This document shows, in pieces, positions 21,705 to 35,100 of a stretch of DNA of 64,000 nt. This DNA comes from Symsagittifera roscoffensis (taxonomy: Eukaryota; Xenacoelomorpha; Acoela; Convolutidae). The stretch covers positions 25,980,318 through 26,044,317 of the forward strand of contig NC_087068.1 of assembly GCF_963678635.1 (NCBI RefSeq). The letters are read 5' to 3'. The position numbers and the translations under genes are program-made. The notes under the pieces were generated by a model. The model saw only the letters and a program-made list of their open reading frames with translations, ran no database searches and was not told where the DNA came from. The stretch's first letter is position 1. The number at the start of each line of letters is the position of its first letter.

Positions 21705-22513
21705 TTGAGACCACTTTTATCATCTTCCTCAAAATTCTATTACGTTTGGGAACAAAAACATGATAAAGCATTTAAAACCATCCTTACAGCGGTCCAAAAC
21801 ATCACAGAAAACCGACATTTTGTAAGTAATCGAGAGACCAGAATAGTGTGTGACGCAAGCCGCGATGGTATTGGAGCAGCGCTGGAACAAGAAACTCCAG
21901 ACGGATAGGCTACGGTTGCATATGCCTCCAGATTTTTGAATACGTGCGAAAATAAATATTCAGTAAACGAGTTAGAACTTCTAGCTGCGGTATGGGCCAT
22001 TGATCATTTTAAATACTATCTGTATGGCCGCCGCTTTACATTAATTATTGACCATCAAGCTTTGGTTAGTGCTCTAAACAGCAATAAAAGTAAAAAAAAA
22101 CATATCAAAGTCGTCTAACTAGATGGATTGACCGTCTCCTCCCATTTGATTTTGATATAAAACACCTTTCCGGCAGCAAAATGGGTTTGATTGATTATAT
22201 TTTGCGCCAACCGGTGGGGAAACTACAACCTACCGCGTATTGGAACGAAAATTTTGTAGTTGCACTTATTGATGACTTCATCTCTTGCCTTGAATTTCAA
22301 GACAGCGCTATAGCTAACATTGATATGTTCGAAAAACCAAACGGTGTTCAACGCACGTTACAGCTCAACCGGAACGAAAACTTTCCTCGTTCAGATTTGA
22401 ACCTAAAATCAACAGAATTCACTGTTAATAGTTCACTTCTGAAAAACAGTCACTCTCTATTGAAATCAAACAATTCAAACATTTCTAACCAGTCCACATT
22501 CACGAAAGATTAA
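21705..22513 (+). pseudogene. pol: A2 RNase H and linker
   Basis: IVCDASRDGIGAALEQ with the catalytic Asp is followed by a TAG at 21,906-21,908 in place of TGG. NELELLAAVWAIDHF and DHQALVSAL follow (21,936-22,118), then a one-base gain in an A-run near 22,095. The piece 22,181-22,513 starts with MGLIDYILRQP and ends at the TAA shared with A1. Confidence 0.83.
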
Positions 22514-23740
22514 ATAGATAAAACTTTTTTTCGATATCTTCCTAAAAAACCTTATTTCGTCACAAAATCCAGCACTCCACTTTACACAGAGATGAACAGA
22601 CAGTTGCAAACAGGGATGGCGCTACACCCGTTTAAAAGAATTTTACGCAAATGCCACAACGGACAGCAAACGACAGTAACAATCCCGCCTACTAACTTTG
22701 CATCATTCACAGAGATCCCAGAAGAATAAACCTCAACATCACTCTCATTCATCGATGTCATGCATCAAGTGATCCCGTCGGAAGATAGTTTTACTTTTAA
22801 GAAAAAGTCAGACCAGTTATGCCAAACAGACACTCCAGACCACCGCTGTTACGGAAAAATCTCCGAAAGGCACTCGATGTAGACTTTATCTCGGCGGCCA
22901 CAAATCGTGACCGAAATCTTCAACCCCTGATTAATATGGTACGCCAACAAAAGTGGGATCAGATCAAAGCCTGCTATGGACCATATTTTTACAATGTACG
23001 TGACCGATTATCCGTCCGTAACAACGTCTTATTATACGATGACCGAGTTGTGATTCCAAAGCAGTTAAGGCAAATCATTCTAGACTCCATCCACTTAACT
23101 CATCCGGGACAAGGTGGCATGCTGGAAACTGCCAAGCACATATGGTATCCATATCTTATTAGAGATATAGTCACAGCAGCGCAAAATTGCAAGGAATGTC
23201 GCGCCAAAGGTAAAAACCTTCAAGTATTATCCGAAAAAAAAACACTTCACTAGCCTAGACGCTGTAGTCGAACCGAATGAAGAAATCCAGTTGGGTTTTG
23301 CCGGACCTTTACCGGATGAAAATAATAAGGACGTGTACATCCTAGTTGGGATAGATAAATTCTCAAGATTCGCATCAGCAAAAGTGGTAGCAAATAACAA
23401 GGCAGATACAATCATTAAATTTATGCAAACTCATATCGTAAATCTTGGTGTACCAAGAAATATTCGGTGTGACCAAGCCCAAGGGTTTCGAGCTAAAAAA
23501 TTTATGATCTATTGTAAAAGCAAAAACATTAAACTAATATTCGCTCCAGTTGACGATCATCGCTCAATGGGTATGTTAGAAAGACTTATCAGAACTTTGA
23601 ACACTCGCCTCTCTATTATGAAGATAGATAAAAATAATTCACCGTATAAACTAGCGTCAGACGTGGCAGAGTTAATAAAGACACTGCGTATTACCCCACA
23701 TGCAACAACTAAAGTTACCGCGTTTGAAGCACACTATGGG
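22514..23740 (+). pseudogene. pol: A2 linker and integrase, first Asp lost
   Basis: The linker is open in parts. From 22,819 the frame covers the integrase zinc domain with HLTHPG, KHIWYP and CKECRAK (His-His-Cys-Cys), intact in this copy. The catalytic core (23,291-23,896) has LGFAGPL where A1 has LDFAGPL: GGT at 23,294-23,296 replaces the GAT of the first catalytic Asp. CDQAQGF and GMLERLIRTLN keep the other two acidic residues. A one-base shift near 23,240 separates the zinc and core parts. Confidence 0.87.
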
Positions 23741-25795
23741 CGTAAATCAAACACCCCGTTAAGTATTATCTGCACAAAACCCAAAATCTCTAATCTCTCT
23801 TGGGAAAACACAAAGCTTTCGTGTTTAGATGAAAAAAATACTAACAAAACGTGCCCTCACGCCCGAAGCAATATGGAACAGAGACATAAACAGTGAGGAC
23901 GAGCTGAGTGTGGTTTATAAAAGTAACTACCTCCCAGAACCAACCTTTGAACCAGCGGGACCATCAACACACACAGGCGATTCGCAGTAAGACAGCGGGA
24001 CCAGCAAGTAGTAGTCAAACCACTACACAACAGAAAAAGCAGGTGACACTTTCAGACACTGACGAGGATGAGGAGTTCGATCAAGCTCTGCTGAAGAAAT
24101 TCCCAATAGGTGCGCATCTCCCACTTAGTAACATACCCTACGACTTACAAAAGGTTAAACGTTCTTTTCTCGCCGATAACCCGCAGCATGATATAGCGAA
24201 CTTAAGAACAAGAGAAGCAATTCGTTGGCTTACACATCAAGAAAAACAACGGCTAGAAAGGGCCCCTCTGGCTTTCCTAAAAGATCGTTTTAACGGACCT
24301 CAGAACATCGTAGACCCCAAATTGGGTAAACGTATTGAACAAGTGGCAAGAAAATTGGGTACAATAGCATTAAAACAAAAATCCGGGGCCTTTCGGTGCC
24401 CAATTTAAAATAATCGAAAACGGATCAATTATTAATTACTCCCCGCACACTGCATGGGTTCGGGAAGATGGAAAACAGCCGAGGGTAATAAGACACGACG
24501 GCCTAGCTTTTGTTCCGAGTCCTCGAATTTACGGAAAATGTAGACCGGCGCAGCTAAAAGACTTTGTAGCATACAAACATTTACCAAGAGCTAAACCCCT
24601 TAATTCAGCCGCAGGAGCCCAAAACTCAAAACCAACTGGTCCAAAAGTCAGAAAACAGGCACCCAAGGACAACGGAACACGGCGGAGAACTCATCGACAT
24701 CCGCAAGCCCTAAAAAAAAGCCACCCAAAAATATTGAAGAACTCATCCGACAAACGATGTACCGAAAATCACTGGGACAACATATCATACATAATGCACC
24801 ATCGACAACGTCGAAAAAGCAGCCTCCAAAAAACCCACCAAAAGCAACTAAAATTCTAAAATCTCCGATTCGAAAAGGAAAGGGCAGTCCACAGAAAGTA
24901 CTCAGAGACAACACACACATTGAGTGTGAATGTGACACGTCGATCTCATTATCATCGGACAATTTTGTCACCAAGGAGATGACACAATTGACACACATGC
25001 CCCCAGCCAAAAAGATTGACAGGAAAAACACGCCGCCACAGGAGAACTTACCAACCCGTAGGTCCACGACGACCAAAACAAGTACGCTTGCAAATAAGTT
25101 CGGAAATGCAATTCCAATTAATACAATTGCCAATGATACCACTGCGGACAACGAGGTTTGTCACATAATGATGCAACATGGGAATAATCAAAATGACGGA
25201 TCTATGATCCAAGCAACGAGCACGACTCACGAATCGTCGACAGACATCGAGTCCATCGAAATCAACGCAAATGACGAAAAACCAGAACAATTAAGAATTG
25301 AAAAAACCAATGATAAGACAGAGGAATACCTCAATTCAATACGCGACACAGCCAGTCCAAAAGACACACTGTGAATTCCGACAATGACAACCACGAATTC
25401 AATTCAACAACAGGATAACCCGAGTGATAAATTTGTTACGTCGATAGCTACACCAAAATAACCCGGATCACCACAAAGCCCAATCCCAAGAGCGATTAGT
25501 TCGCGTTACGTAATTTATCGACCAACCGGTACCTCCAACTCACCGGATAAATCGCTCATTGATAGCTTCAATGACGCAATGAAAATCCTAAAATCCATTT
25601 CGCCGTTGAAAAATTCCATGACATTTCAACGAGAATGCGAGAGACAAGATTGCCCTAAATGCCCCATAAAACACACAAAGGCGGCGAAAAGCAGCGAATG
25701 AAAAGCCCAACACACAGCACAATTCTTGGCTGAAACTAACGCCCCCCAGACGTCACCTCTACCGAGGGAGGATCAAGACAAAGAACAGGAGAAAA
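23741..25795 (+). pseudogene. A2 post-integrase coding region of unknown function
   Basis: The counterpart of A1 5,878-7,963. Frames 23,908-24,408 and 24,757-25,374 are the longest. The first encodes LSDTDEDEEFDQALLKKFP and a basic, helix-prone part (REAIRWLTHQEKQRLERA), then an FKDRFNG-like block. The second is Lys/Thr/Pro/Asn-rich with scattered Ser/Asp clusters. A TGA near 25,372 replaces TGT of A1. No membrane or signal sequence is seen. I do not recognise the domain. Confidence 0.6.
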
Positions 25796-25815
25796 TATGT
25801 TGTGCTCATCATATA

Positions 25816-25828
25816 AAAGAAGGGGGAA
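25816..25828 (+). promoter_or_regulatory. A2 polypurine tract
   Basis: AAAAGAAGGGGGAA directly before the 3' LTR, as in A1. Confidence 0.8.
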
Positions 25829-26155
25829 TGTCATCCGTACGGATATACTGGATATCCATTAGAAATCAGTATAACGAAACTCAGATATAAATTAGATTGT
25901 TTATAGATCTAACGTTATGTAAACGTAATCATATAGATGTCTGATCTAAATTAAGTACCTATTAAACCTAACACCATATTCAATAGTTATTTATGAGTAT
26001 CTGTCGCTCTCATGATTTCGTGGTCAGATTCGAATCAGACATAACATTATCGATTGAAATTAAGTTGATAACAAACTCTTCTTAAGTCCTATTTCTTCCA
26101 CACAATTATGTCTCAACTCATATCTAACATATATTCCGAATCCGTGGGTATAACA
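25829..26155 (+). repeat. A2 3' LTR
   Basis: 327 bases. The start is TGTCAT instead of TGTTAT, so the terminal inverted repeat is damaged. It shares diagnostic changes with the A1 3' LTR. Confidence 0.93.
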
Positions 26156-26806
26156 ATTTATTTCCGCAGAAACTCAAGCTGCGTTGAGTTGTTCAGCCTT
26201 CTCACTTGTAAAATGCCAGTACAATGAAGCAGCGACTCTTCATTTTTTTAACATTTACCCGTACAAAACGAACAACTGAGACTTTTTTCATTTCACTTTT
26301 AAGTGTCCAATTCGTTTCTCCCAATTTGAATGGCAAAAAGTACAATGCATTCATCGGAAATTCTGTTTTTCTTGAACTCGTGCCGATTTGCGGTTTGAGC
26401 CAAACTGGAACAACTCCAGATTGTTAATGGTTCCAAGATATTGCCCAGCGCACCAAACAAAAACTGATAAAAAACAAAAGTTCAGAAAACTTTTTGTTCT
26501 CTGTTGTAGCACTTGGTTTTCCCCGTGAGTTCCCTCCTTGCAACCCAAACTTGACACCATGCAATTTTTTTTCTATGGGGCACAAAGAGTCTACAAAGAA
26601 GCTCCTTTGGCATCTTTAGATGATCTAAAACGTAAAATTAAACAAGAGCTCGAAGAAATTAAAATTAAAAGAAGAATGCTGAGGAAGGTTGTATGCGGGA
26701 TACACATTTTAATTTATCTGGTTTCTGAATTTTCTCTGAATGAATAAAAAATTTTTCTTTGTAAAATCTTTTTGTAGTGCCAAAACGCGGCAGTTCTTTT
26801 CCAGGT
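26156..26806 (+). mobile_element. Mariner-like remnant M2, 3' part, truncated
   Basis: It matches M1 from 8,320 to about 8,958 and then breaks off at CCAGGTTGA, where it joins C2 sequence (AGTATAAGTGG). The mariner 3' end and the RNase H tail of C seen in unit 1 (about 590 bases) are deleted; two to four bases of microhomology (TTGA) mark the joint. The transposase frame piece 26,538-26,747 keeps YKEAPLASLDDLKRKIKQELEE. Confidence 0.75.
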
Positions 26807-28407
26807 TGAGTATAAGTGGTCAAAAGATTTTACTCATAAAAGCTGAAACAGCTGCTGGTCCTATGGATATTCCATAGAATAATCTGTTGATTTCCAATAA
26901 CGAATTGTGTTAACCGTCGTGATTGTTCATCTAATGGCATTTGATTATATGCGCTATTCATGTCTGCGGTTGTGAAATATTTACCATTCATTTTTGTTAG
27001 GATTACTTGAATGGGTTCTATGGGCCAATTACATTTAGATTCGTCAATTAAGGAATTGAGATATCTAGCGTCTAGAACAATTTTTAGTGATTCTTCTTTA
27101 GCTAGGATGATAACTGGGTTGATAAAGGTGTAACATTTTGGTTGTTCCTCTTTATTTACTGGAGATAAAATTTCATATTGTTCTAAAAGGTCGAGTAATC
27201 TGTTTACTTTATCATGTAAGTATATTGGTACTTTGCTTGCTCTTTGTTTTTTGAAAATTGCGTCAGGTTTTAAAGGTAAATATAGTGGTGAACTAATTTT
27301 TCCGACATCAAATTTTGATGTTTCATAAACTGTTGGGTATTTTAATAATAGTTTGGCTAATTTGTCGAATTCGTTTTGTGTTATTCGAGATATTTATTCG
27401 TTAAAAATTAAACAATGTTAGAAATTTTTGTTGTTCTTCTGTAGATTGTGATATTTTAAACGTTGGTTTAAAATATGGCGTTTTTGTGAGATAATCTGTG
27501 TTTTTTTCTTCGTTGCTTATTATATTGTTTATTGATAATTCTTCATCAAGAATTGTTGATTGGCATATGTCTAGTATTTGTAATATATTATTGACTCGAT
27601 ATGCTACTTCGTTTGTGGGTAAAGTTGTGGCATTTGTTTCACAGTATCCTAAGAGTCCTAGAGTTAATGTTATCTCGTGTGGTGAATTGTTATATACGTG
27701 TAACGAAATTACATCGGAGTTTGAATGTTCCATGTATTTTATGGATGAAATTGTTCTTCGAAAAAATTTATGAATGGTTTCAAATTCAAGATCTGACATA
27801 AAGAGATGTTGTTTGTTTTGGTTTTTATCATACTGGTGAGATTGTTTAATTGAAAAGTTATATACTTTTCTTGATAGTGGTTTCAAGTATTTTTGTTCCT
27901 GATTGTATATAGGGTAAAATTTGGAGAAAAATGGTGGTTGTTTGTTTAATCTTTAAAAAAATGTTAAGGATGTATTTTTCATTCTTGTGTACTTGTCTAT
28001 TATTTGAATTTTACTATCTAAAATGATTATTGTGGGAATACATTTATTTATAAATGGTATGCCAATGATATTGTGTTTTTTATCTGTTATGTAGAATGTT
28101 TGTTTAAATGGTTTATTTAAGATTTTGTTTTGTTCCATTGTTCTAGTGGGAACTAGGAAAAGTTGGATTTTTCCATAATTTATTAATCTTGAGCCTTGTG
28201 CTGTTGCTAATTTGCTGGCTGTCTTAATAGGTATTAGGGTTGGATGTATCGTTTTAATTTCATTCCAGCTGGAGATATTAATTATATTTGATTCTGCTCC
28301 TGAGTGGATTAAAAAATCTATTTCAAGATCTGGTGTTTGAAATTCTTTTACTTTTTGGACTTTCTAAGAGAAATGGAATTGTCCAAATTTTTTCTCTTGG
28401 CTGTTCT
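26807..28407 (-). pseudogene. pol: C2 pol remnant: RT start, spacer, protease
   Basis: On the minus strand: protease, spacer (27,401-27,886) and the RT palm up to AYNQMPLDE (about 26,940). The YLDD box is absent because the mariner joint cuts the element at 26,807. The protease active site has His for Asp (codon CAC at 28,304-28,306, giving IHSGAES), which would abolish catalysis. The frames are otherwise close to C1a and C3. Confidence 0.8.
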
Positions 28408-31400
28408 TTTTATATATTTTGATAAATGTGTTTTGTACTTGAGCTTTGTACTTCGTCTTTTTCGGGTTTAATTACAGTGTTAATTCTATTTACTTCTTGT
28501 TCAACTGGTACATTATTACCAATAGGTCCTGTGTAGTAATTTTGAAGGAGCTCCAATTGATTTTCATAAATGTGTGAAGTGAAAGGTTGTTCATATATAA
28601 TAGGTTCGTAATCGTTTTCAACTGTGATCATATTAACTGAGATGGTATTATTTGTATCACTTTCGCTGTCTGTTGATTCACAATTAATGTTATTTAATTG
28701 TAATTCTGTACTTTCTGTATCATCGATACCAGCGGGGTCTGAAGTTGTTTCTTCAGTTGTCTGTACTTGATTAATTTGTCTTTGATGTTTCAGTGTGTTG
28801 CTTCTATATTTGTGTTGGGAATCGGAGTAGCGATAATTATTTCTATGAGGAGATTGAGAATGATTCCTTTGTTGATTGTTATAGTTTGGATTCCTATTTT
28901 GTGAATTATTTCGTGATCTATCATGGTAGTTGTTGTTACTCGTTCGTTGATAATTGGATCTGTTGTATAAATTATTTCTTGATCTATTGTTTTGGTAACG
29001 TTGATGTCGATTATTTGAATAACTTCTCTTCCTATTGTTTGAATAGTTTCTGTTTCTATTGTATGATGAGTTTCGTGATCTATCGTTTGAATAGTATCTA
29101 TTCCTAGAATTTGAATGAGAACTGGTATCGAACAAATATTCTCTTCTGTTTGAATTCGATCGTGAATAGTTGTTTCTATACTGATTATTTTGACTATTTG
29201 ATCGACTATATCTATTTTGTGAGAAATTTCGTGATTTTCTTTGTTCTGGAGATCTAACTCTATAACTAGAATTATAGGGTGATTGGTTTCTTGAATAATT
29301 TGAATTATTTGGAAGTGGTTTACCAGAGCTGTTGTTACTATGTATATTTTTGTTTGGTAAATTTTGGTCTTTTTTCATGTTTTGATAGAATGATTTATTG
29401 TGTTCTTTATACTTTTGTGGTTTGTTTTGGTTATCTTGTTGTTTTTGTCTACATTCGGCAATACTGTGTCCGTATCTTCGGCAATAATTACACCATTTTT
29501 CGAAAGATGATTTATATTTGAAATTTGGGTTTTTCTCATATATGTTTGAAATTTCAGTGATTTTTTCAGTTAGATCTACATCTGAATCTTGTATATTGTT
29601 TATATGTGTAGTATTTATTTCGATTCTATCAACGAATTGTAGTCTAAGATTTTCTTTTTTCTCGAATTTCATTTTGATTTCTGCTTGTTCTAGTTTATCA
29701 ACTAGTATTCTGAAATCTAAATCTGGTTCTCGAATTGAGGAGGGATGTGATGCTCTCTTTTTAATAACTATTTTTCTTTATTGAGGTGTTAGAGTCATCA
29801 TTAAAATTTCTGTCATTTTCGTAATTTTGTAATCATGAGTGTTAAGTGAAAATGGTTTTTGAACTAGTCTTTCGATTCGATCTACCAATTGTTTAATTGT
29901 TTCATTTGGTAGTCTGCGAATTTCATTACAGAAAATTCTTTGATGTTATTTATTTCTTTCAGAATCAAACATTTTTGAAAATTATCGTGTGAATCTTTTC
30001 CAATCTGTTTTTATGTCTATAAGTAAAACTGAAAACCATTTTCGAGCTGCGCCATCAACTGTTGTTTGAATTAACGCTGTGCGTCTATGTATACAGTTTT
30101 CGTGAAGTGGTGTATTAATTGGTTCAGGTCTAATATTTAAAATCAAATTTGCTGTGACTACATTTGAATATTCTTCTACAGAATTTTCAGTGTCTGTGCC
30201 TGTAATTACCATCAATGGTTTAACTGATGTTATTGACGATCCACCCATTAGGTATGGATTCATTGTCAATTGTAGTGATTCTGCGGCATTTTGAAATTGT
30301 GAAAAGTTTGTAAGTTGATTTTTTGTTATTTCATGTTGTTGTAATAATATGGTAGTGGTATTTCATTTTGCATTTGTGTTGTTTGATAATAGTCTGTATT
30401 GACTGGGTTTTGTGAACAAAAATTATTATTTTGGGATGCGTGATTTGGTCTAGGCTGTCTCACATGTTGTTCTCGTGTATATGGTTCAAAAATATCTGGT
30501 TGAGTTACGTGATAAGAGTGTAGTCTTTGGTTTTGAAAAATTTGTTGATGGTTTTGGTCATAAAGTTCGTCATCATCTGATGAAAGATACTTAGGTGTAT
30601 AATAAGTTTTATGTTTATTTTGGTTATACTGTTTACTGTGTTTGTTTTGTTGGAAAAATGGGTAATTTTCTCTCGGGTCTTTTGGAATTCGCGGGTTATC
30701 CTTAAAAATTACTAAGTTTATTGTTGGTTGTTGGAAATTTTGTCGTTGTGAAAATAAATGTTTATGCGGGTTTGTACGAGGAGGTTTAGATGTGGAGGTT
30801 TAGGTTATAATTGTGTTCTGCGAAACTACTTCTGGTGAATTTTCTTTGTTTTTATGTTGGTTTCGTCATTGGTCTAAATGTTTGGTAATACATATTTGAA
30901 TATTTTGGAGCAACCGAGGGTTTAACCGTAGATTGCAATTTTACTTGTGGTAATGTTGGATTTTTAGGTTTTGGATTTGTAAGGTTTGGATGTATTGGTG
31001 AAATACTTTGTTGTGTAGTTGTTACTATTGTTTCAACTGTTTCTTCATTTAAAAAATGTGATGGTGTTTGAATATCTTGTTGTGTAAGATTTCTAGTTCC
31101 ATTCAAATTTTCCTGTTGTACAAGAGTTGAATTTAAGCTATTATTTTGTCTTCTATTGGGTAAAAATGAATTATAGTTTATAGGTGTTGCATCTATTGTA
31201 AGTGGAAATACTTTTAGATAGTCTTTATGAATAGAAATTGTACTGATTGCTTGACTTGAGATGTCTATTGGGATATTCAGGAATAATGGGAGAGACCAAT
31301 CAGGGTCCCAAATATAATCTGGTTGTTCTGCAATGACAGTGTCATCATTGGTTCTTTGAGGTCTAAAATTTTTTCTTGCTTGTGCAATTAAATCAAATTG

Positions 31401-32158
31401 TGGTGTGAAATAGTCAATTATGAACCTTGCTAAGATTTTTTGTAAATCGTGTTCAATATTTTGTCAAATTTCATTGCTTGAAAATATTTCTTAGATTGTG
31501 TTTAAAAATGCTGAGAATGCGGCAATTTCATATCTAACATTCGTGTGTCTAAGTGTTTGAACTGGTGACGTATTTCCAGTTTCTGTTTTTTCTAGTATGG
31601 ATAAATAACTATACATTAGTGCAAAACAACGTTAGTACATATTGAATTTGCTCATTGTAAATTTTGATGTTGTATGTTTTTAAAGTATTCTGCGAATACT
31701 TTTGAAAATTCTATGTCAACGTCGTCTGTTTGAATAACTTGTTTGCCATGAAATAAACTTGCTGTGCTGAGTTCTATGATGCAGATTCCATATTGTTGTG
31801 TTAGTTTACATATTCCGTTTAAATAATGATCGAAAATTTGTCTTTTGATTTTTATTTCTGGGAATTTTGTTTTACATAGGCTAATTCCCTGTTTGAATAC
31901 ATTTGCGATTAGATTATTGCAAAATTGTTTTTGATCTCTATCTTCAGTGAGTGAATTGATGAGAAATGGGAAAACAGAGTTTTCGTGTGGACTCTCGTCA
32001 CTTGGACTTTGGCTCATTTTTTCGTTTTATGACTGTTAGTGCGTAATGTTCAATGTGTCTGATTGGTTGATTCCAATTGTATAAACGTACTGGTTTGTTT
32101 TTATATATCTTAATTTTCTTTTTGCTTTTTTTAATTGATGTGATGTGGCTTCTGAATC
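28408..32158 (-). pseudogene. gag: C2 gag, first tandem unit
   Basis: Gag of about 3.6 kb read high to low: N-terminal domain (31,652-32,017, intact 121 codons starting MSQSPSDESPHENS), a Gln/Pro/Thr-rich middle (30,852-31,400), capsid end with DGAARKWFSVLLIDIKTDW (29,982-30,269), then a 420-codon frame (28,410-29,672). That frame holds a Lys/Glu-rich helix, one zinc knuckle CNYCRRYGHSIAEC (about 29,455-29,497) and a long Arg/Ser/Asn/Tyr-rich tail, likely RNA-binding. A TAA at 29,946-29,948 interrupts the capsid. The unit is repeated at 32,166-35,917. Confidence 0.82.
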
Positions 32159-35100
32159 AGACTTCTTTTTGTATATTTTGATAAATGTGGTTTGTGCTTG
32201 AGCTTTGTACTTCGTCTTTTTCGGGTTTAATTACAGTGTTACTTCTATTTACTTCTTGTTCAACTGGTACATTATTACCAATAGGTCTAGTGTAGTAATT
32301 TTGAAGGAGTTCCAGTTGATTTTCATATATGTGTGAAATGAAAGGTTGTTCATATATAAAAGGTTCGTAATCATTTTCAACTGTGATCATATTAACTGAG
32401 ATGGTATTATTTGTATCACTTTCGCTGTCTGTTGGTTCACAATTAATGTTATTTAATTGTAATTCTGTACTTTCTGTATCATCGATACCAGCGGGGTCTG
32501 AAGTTGTTTCTTCAGTTGTCTGTACTTGACTAATTTGTCTTTGATGTTCCGGTGTGTTGCTTCTATATTTGTGTTGGGAATCGGAATAGCGATAATTATT
32601 TCTATGAGGAGATTGAGAATGATTCCTTTGTTGATTGTTATAGTTTGGATTCCTATTTTGTGAATTATTTCGTGATCTATTATGGTAGTTGTTGTTACTC
32701 GTTCGTTGATAATTGGATCTGTTGTATAAATTATTTCTTGATCTATTGTTTTGGTAACGTTGATGTCGATTATTTGAATAACTTCTCTTCCTATTGTTTG
32801 AATAGTTTCTGTTTCTATTGTATGATGAGTTTCGTGATCTATCGTTTGAATAGTATCTATTCCTAGAATTTGAATGAGAACTGGTATCAAACAAATATTC
32901 TCTTCTGTTTGAATTCGATCGTGAATAGTTGTTTCTATACTGATTATTTTGACTATTTGATCGACTATATCTATTTTGTGAGAAATTTCGTGATTTTCTT
33001 TGTTCTGGAGATCTAACTCTATAACTAGAATTATAGGGTGATTGATTTCTTGAATAATTTGAATTATTTGGAAGTGGTTTACCAGAGCTGTTGTTACTAT
33101 GTATATTTTTGTTTGGTAAAATTTGGTCTTTTTTCATGTTTTGATAGAATGATTTATTGTGTTTTTTATACTTTTGTGGTTTGTTTTGGTTATCATGTTG
33201 TTTTTGTCTACATTCGGCAATACTGTGTCCGTATCTTCGGCAATAATTACACCATTTTTCGAAAGATGGTTTACCTTTGAAATTTGGGTTTTTCTCATAT
33301 ATGTTTAAAATTTCAGTGATTTTTTCAGTTAGATCTACATCTGAATCTTGTATATTGTTTATATGTGCAGTATTTATTTCGATTCTATTAACGAATTGTA
33401 GTCTAAGATTTTCTTTTTTCTCGAATTTCATTTTGATTTCTGCTTGTTCTAGTTTATCAACTAGTATTCTGAAATCTAAATCTGGTTCTCGAATTGAGGA
33501 GGGATGTGATGCTCTCTTTTTAATAGCTATTTTTCTTAATTGAGGTGTTAGAGTCATCATTAAAATTTCTGTCATTTTCGTGTTTTTATAATCATGAGTG
33601 TCAAGTGAATATGCTTTTCGAACTAGTGTTTCGATTCGAACTGCCAATTGTTTAATTGTTTCGTTTGGTAGTCTGCGAATTTCATTACATAGAATTCTTT
33701 GATGTTATTTATTTCTTTCAGAATCAAACATTTTTGAAAATTATCGTGTGAATCTTTTCCATTCTGTTTTTATGTCTATAAGTAAAACTGAAAACCATTT
33801 TCGAGCTGCGCCATCAAGTGTTGTTTGAATTAACGCTGTGCGTCTATGTATACAGTTTTCGTGAAGTGGTGTATTAATTGGTTCAGGTCTAATATTTAAA
33901 ATTAAATTTGCTGTGACTACATTTGAATAATCTTCTACAGAATTTTCAGTGTCTGTGCCTGTAAATACCATCAATGGTTTAATTGATGTTATTGACGATC
34001 CACCCATTAGGTATGGATTCATTGTCAATTGTAGTGATTCTGCGGCATTTTGAAATTGTGAAAAGTTTGTAGTTGATTTTTTGTTATTTCAAGTTGTTAT
34101 AATAATATGGTAGTGGTATTTCATTTTGCATTTGTGTTGTTTGATAATAGTCTGTATTGACTGGGTTTTGTGAACAAAAATTATTATTTTGGGATGCGTG
34201 ATTTGGTCTAGGCTGTCTCACATGTTGTTCTCGTGTATATGGTTCAAAAATATCTGGTTGAGTTACGTGATAAGAGTGTAGTCTTTGGTTTTGAAAAATT
34301 TGTTGATGGTTTTGGTCAAAAAGTTCGTCATCATCTGATGAAAGATACTTAGGTGTATAATAAGTTTTATGTTTATTTTGGTTATACTGTTTACTGTGTT
34401 TGTTTTGTTGGAAAAATGGGTAATTTTCTCTCGGGTCTTTTGGAATTCGCGGGTTATCCTTAAAAATTACTAAGTTTATTGTTGGTTGTTGGAAATTTTG
34501 TCGTTGTGAAAATAAATGTTTATGCGGGTTTGTACGAGGAGGTTTAGATGTGGAGGTTTAGGTTATAATTGTGTTCTGCGAAACTACTTCTGGTGAATTT
34601 TCTTTGTTTTTATGTTGGTTTCGTCATTGGTCTAAATGTTTGGTAATACATATGTGAATATTTTGGAGCAACCGAGGGTTTAACCGTAGATTGCAATTTT
34701 ACTTGTGGTAATGTTGGATTTTTAGGTTTTGGCTTTGTAAGGTTTGGATGTATTGGTGAAATACTTTGTTGTGTAGTTGTTACTATTGTTTCAACTGTTT
34801 CTTCATTTAAAAAATGTGATGGTGTTTGAATATCTTGTTGTGTAAGATTTCTAGTTCCATTCAAATTTTCCTGTTGTACAAGAGTTGAATTTAAGCTATT
34901 ATTTTGTCTTCTATTGGGTAAAAATGAATTATAGTTTATAGGTGTTGCATCTATTGTAAGTGGAAATACTTTAAGATAGTCTTTATGAATAGAAATTGTA
35001 CTGATTGCTTGACTTGAGATGTCTATTGGGATGTTCAGGAATAATGGGAGAGACCAATCAGGGTCCCATGTAAAATCTGGTTGTTCTGCAATGACAGTGT

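Larger units (their letters stand above)
18845..26155 (+). mobile_element. Ty3/gypsy-like LTR retrotransposon A2 (defective)
   Basis: The duplicate of A1 with both LTRs complete (328 and 327 bases). The gene order is as in A1. Private lesions are a 2-base loss in gag, a zinc-knuckle Cys to Gly change, about 23 bases lost between RT and RNase H, a nonsense codon in RNase H and loss of the first integrase Asp. The two LTRs differ at roughly 5% of sites by eye, so the original insertion is not recent. Confidence 0.9.

Noticed and set aside
18840-26165. Target-site duplication flanking element A
   Set aside because: Flanks are T-rich (TTTTTC against ATTTAT or TTTTAT) and no exact repeat of 4-6 bases can be set.
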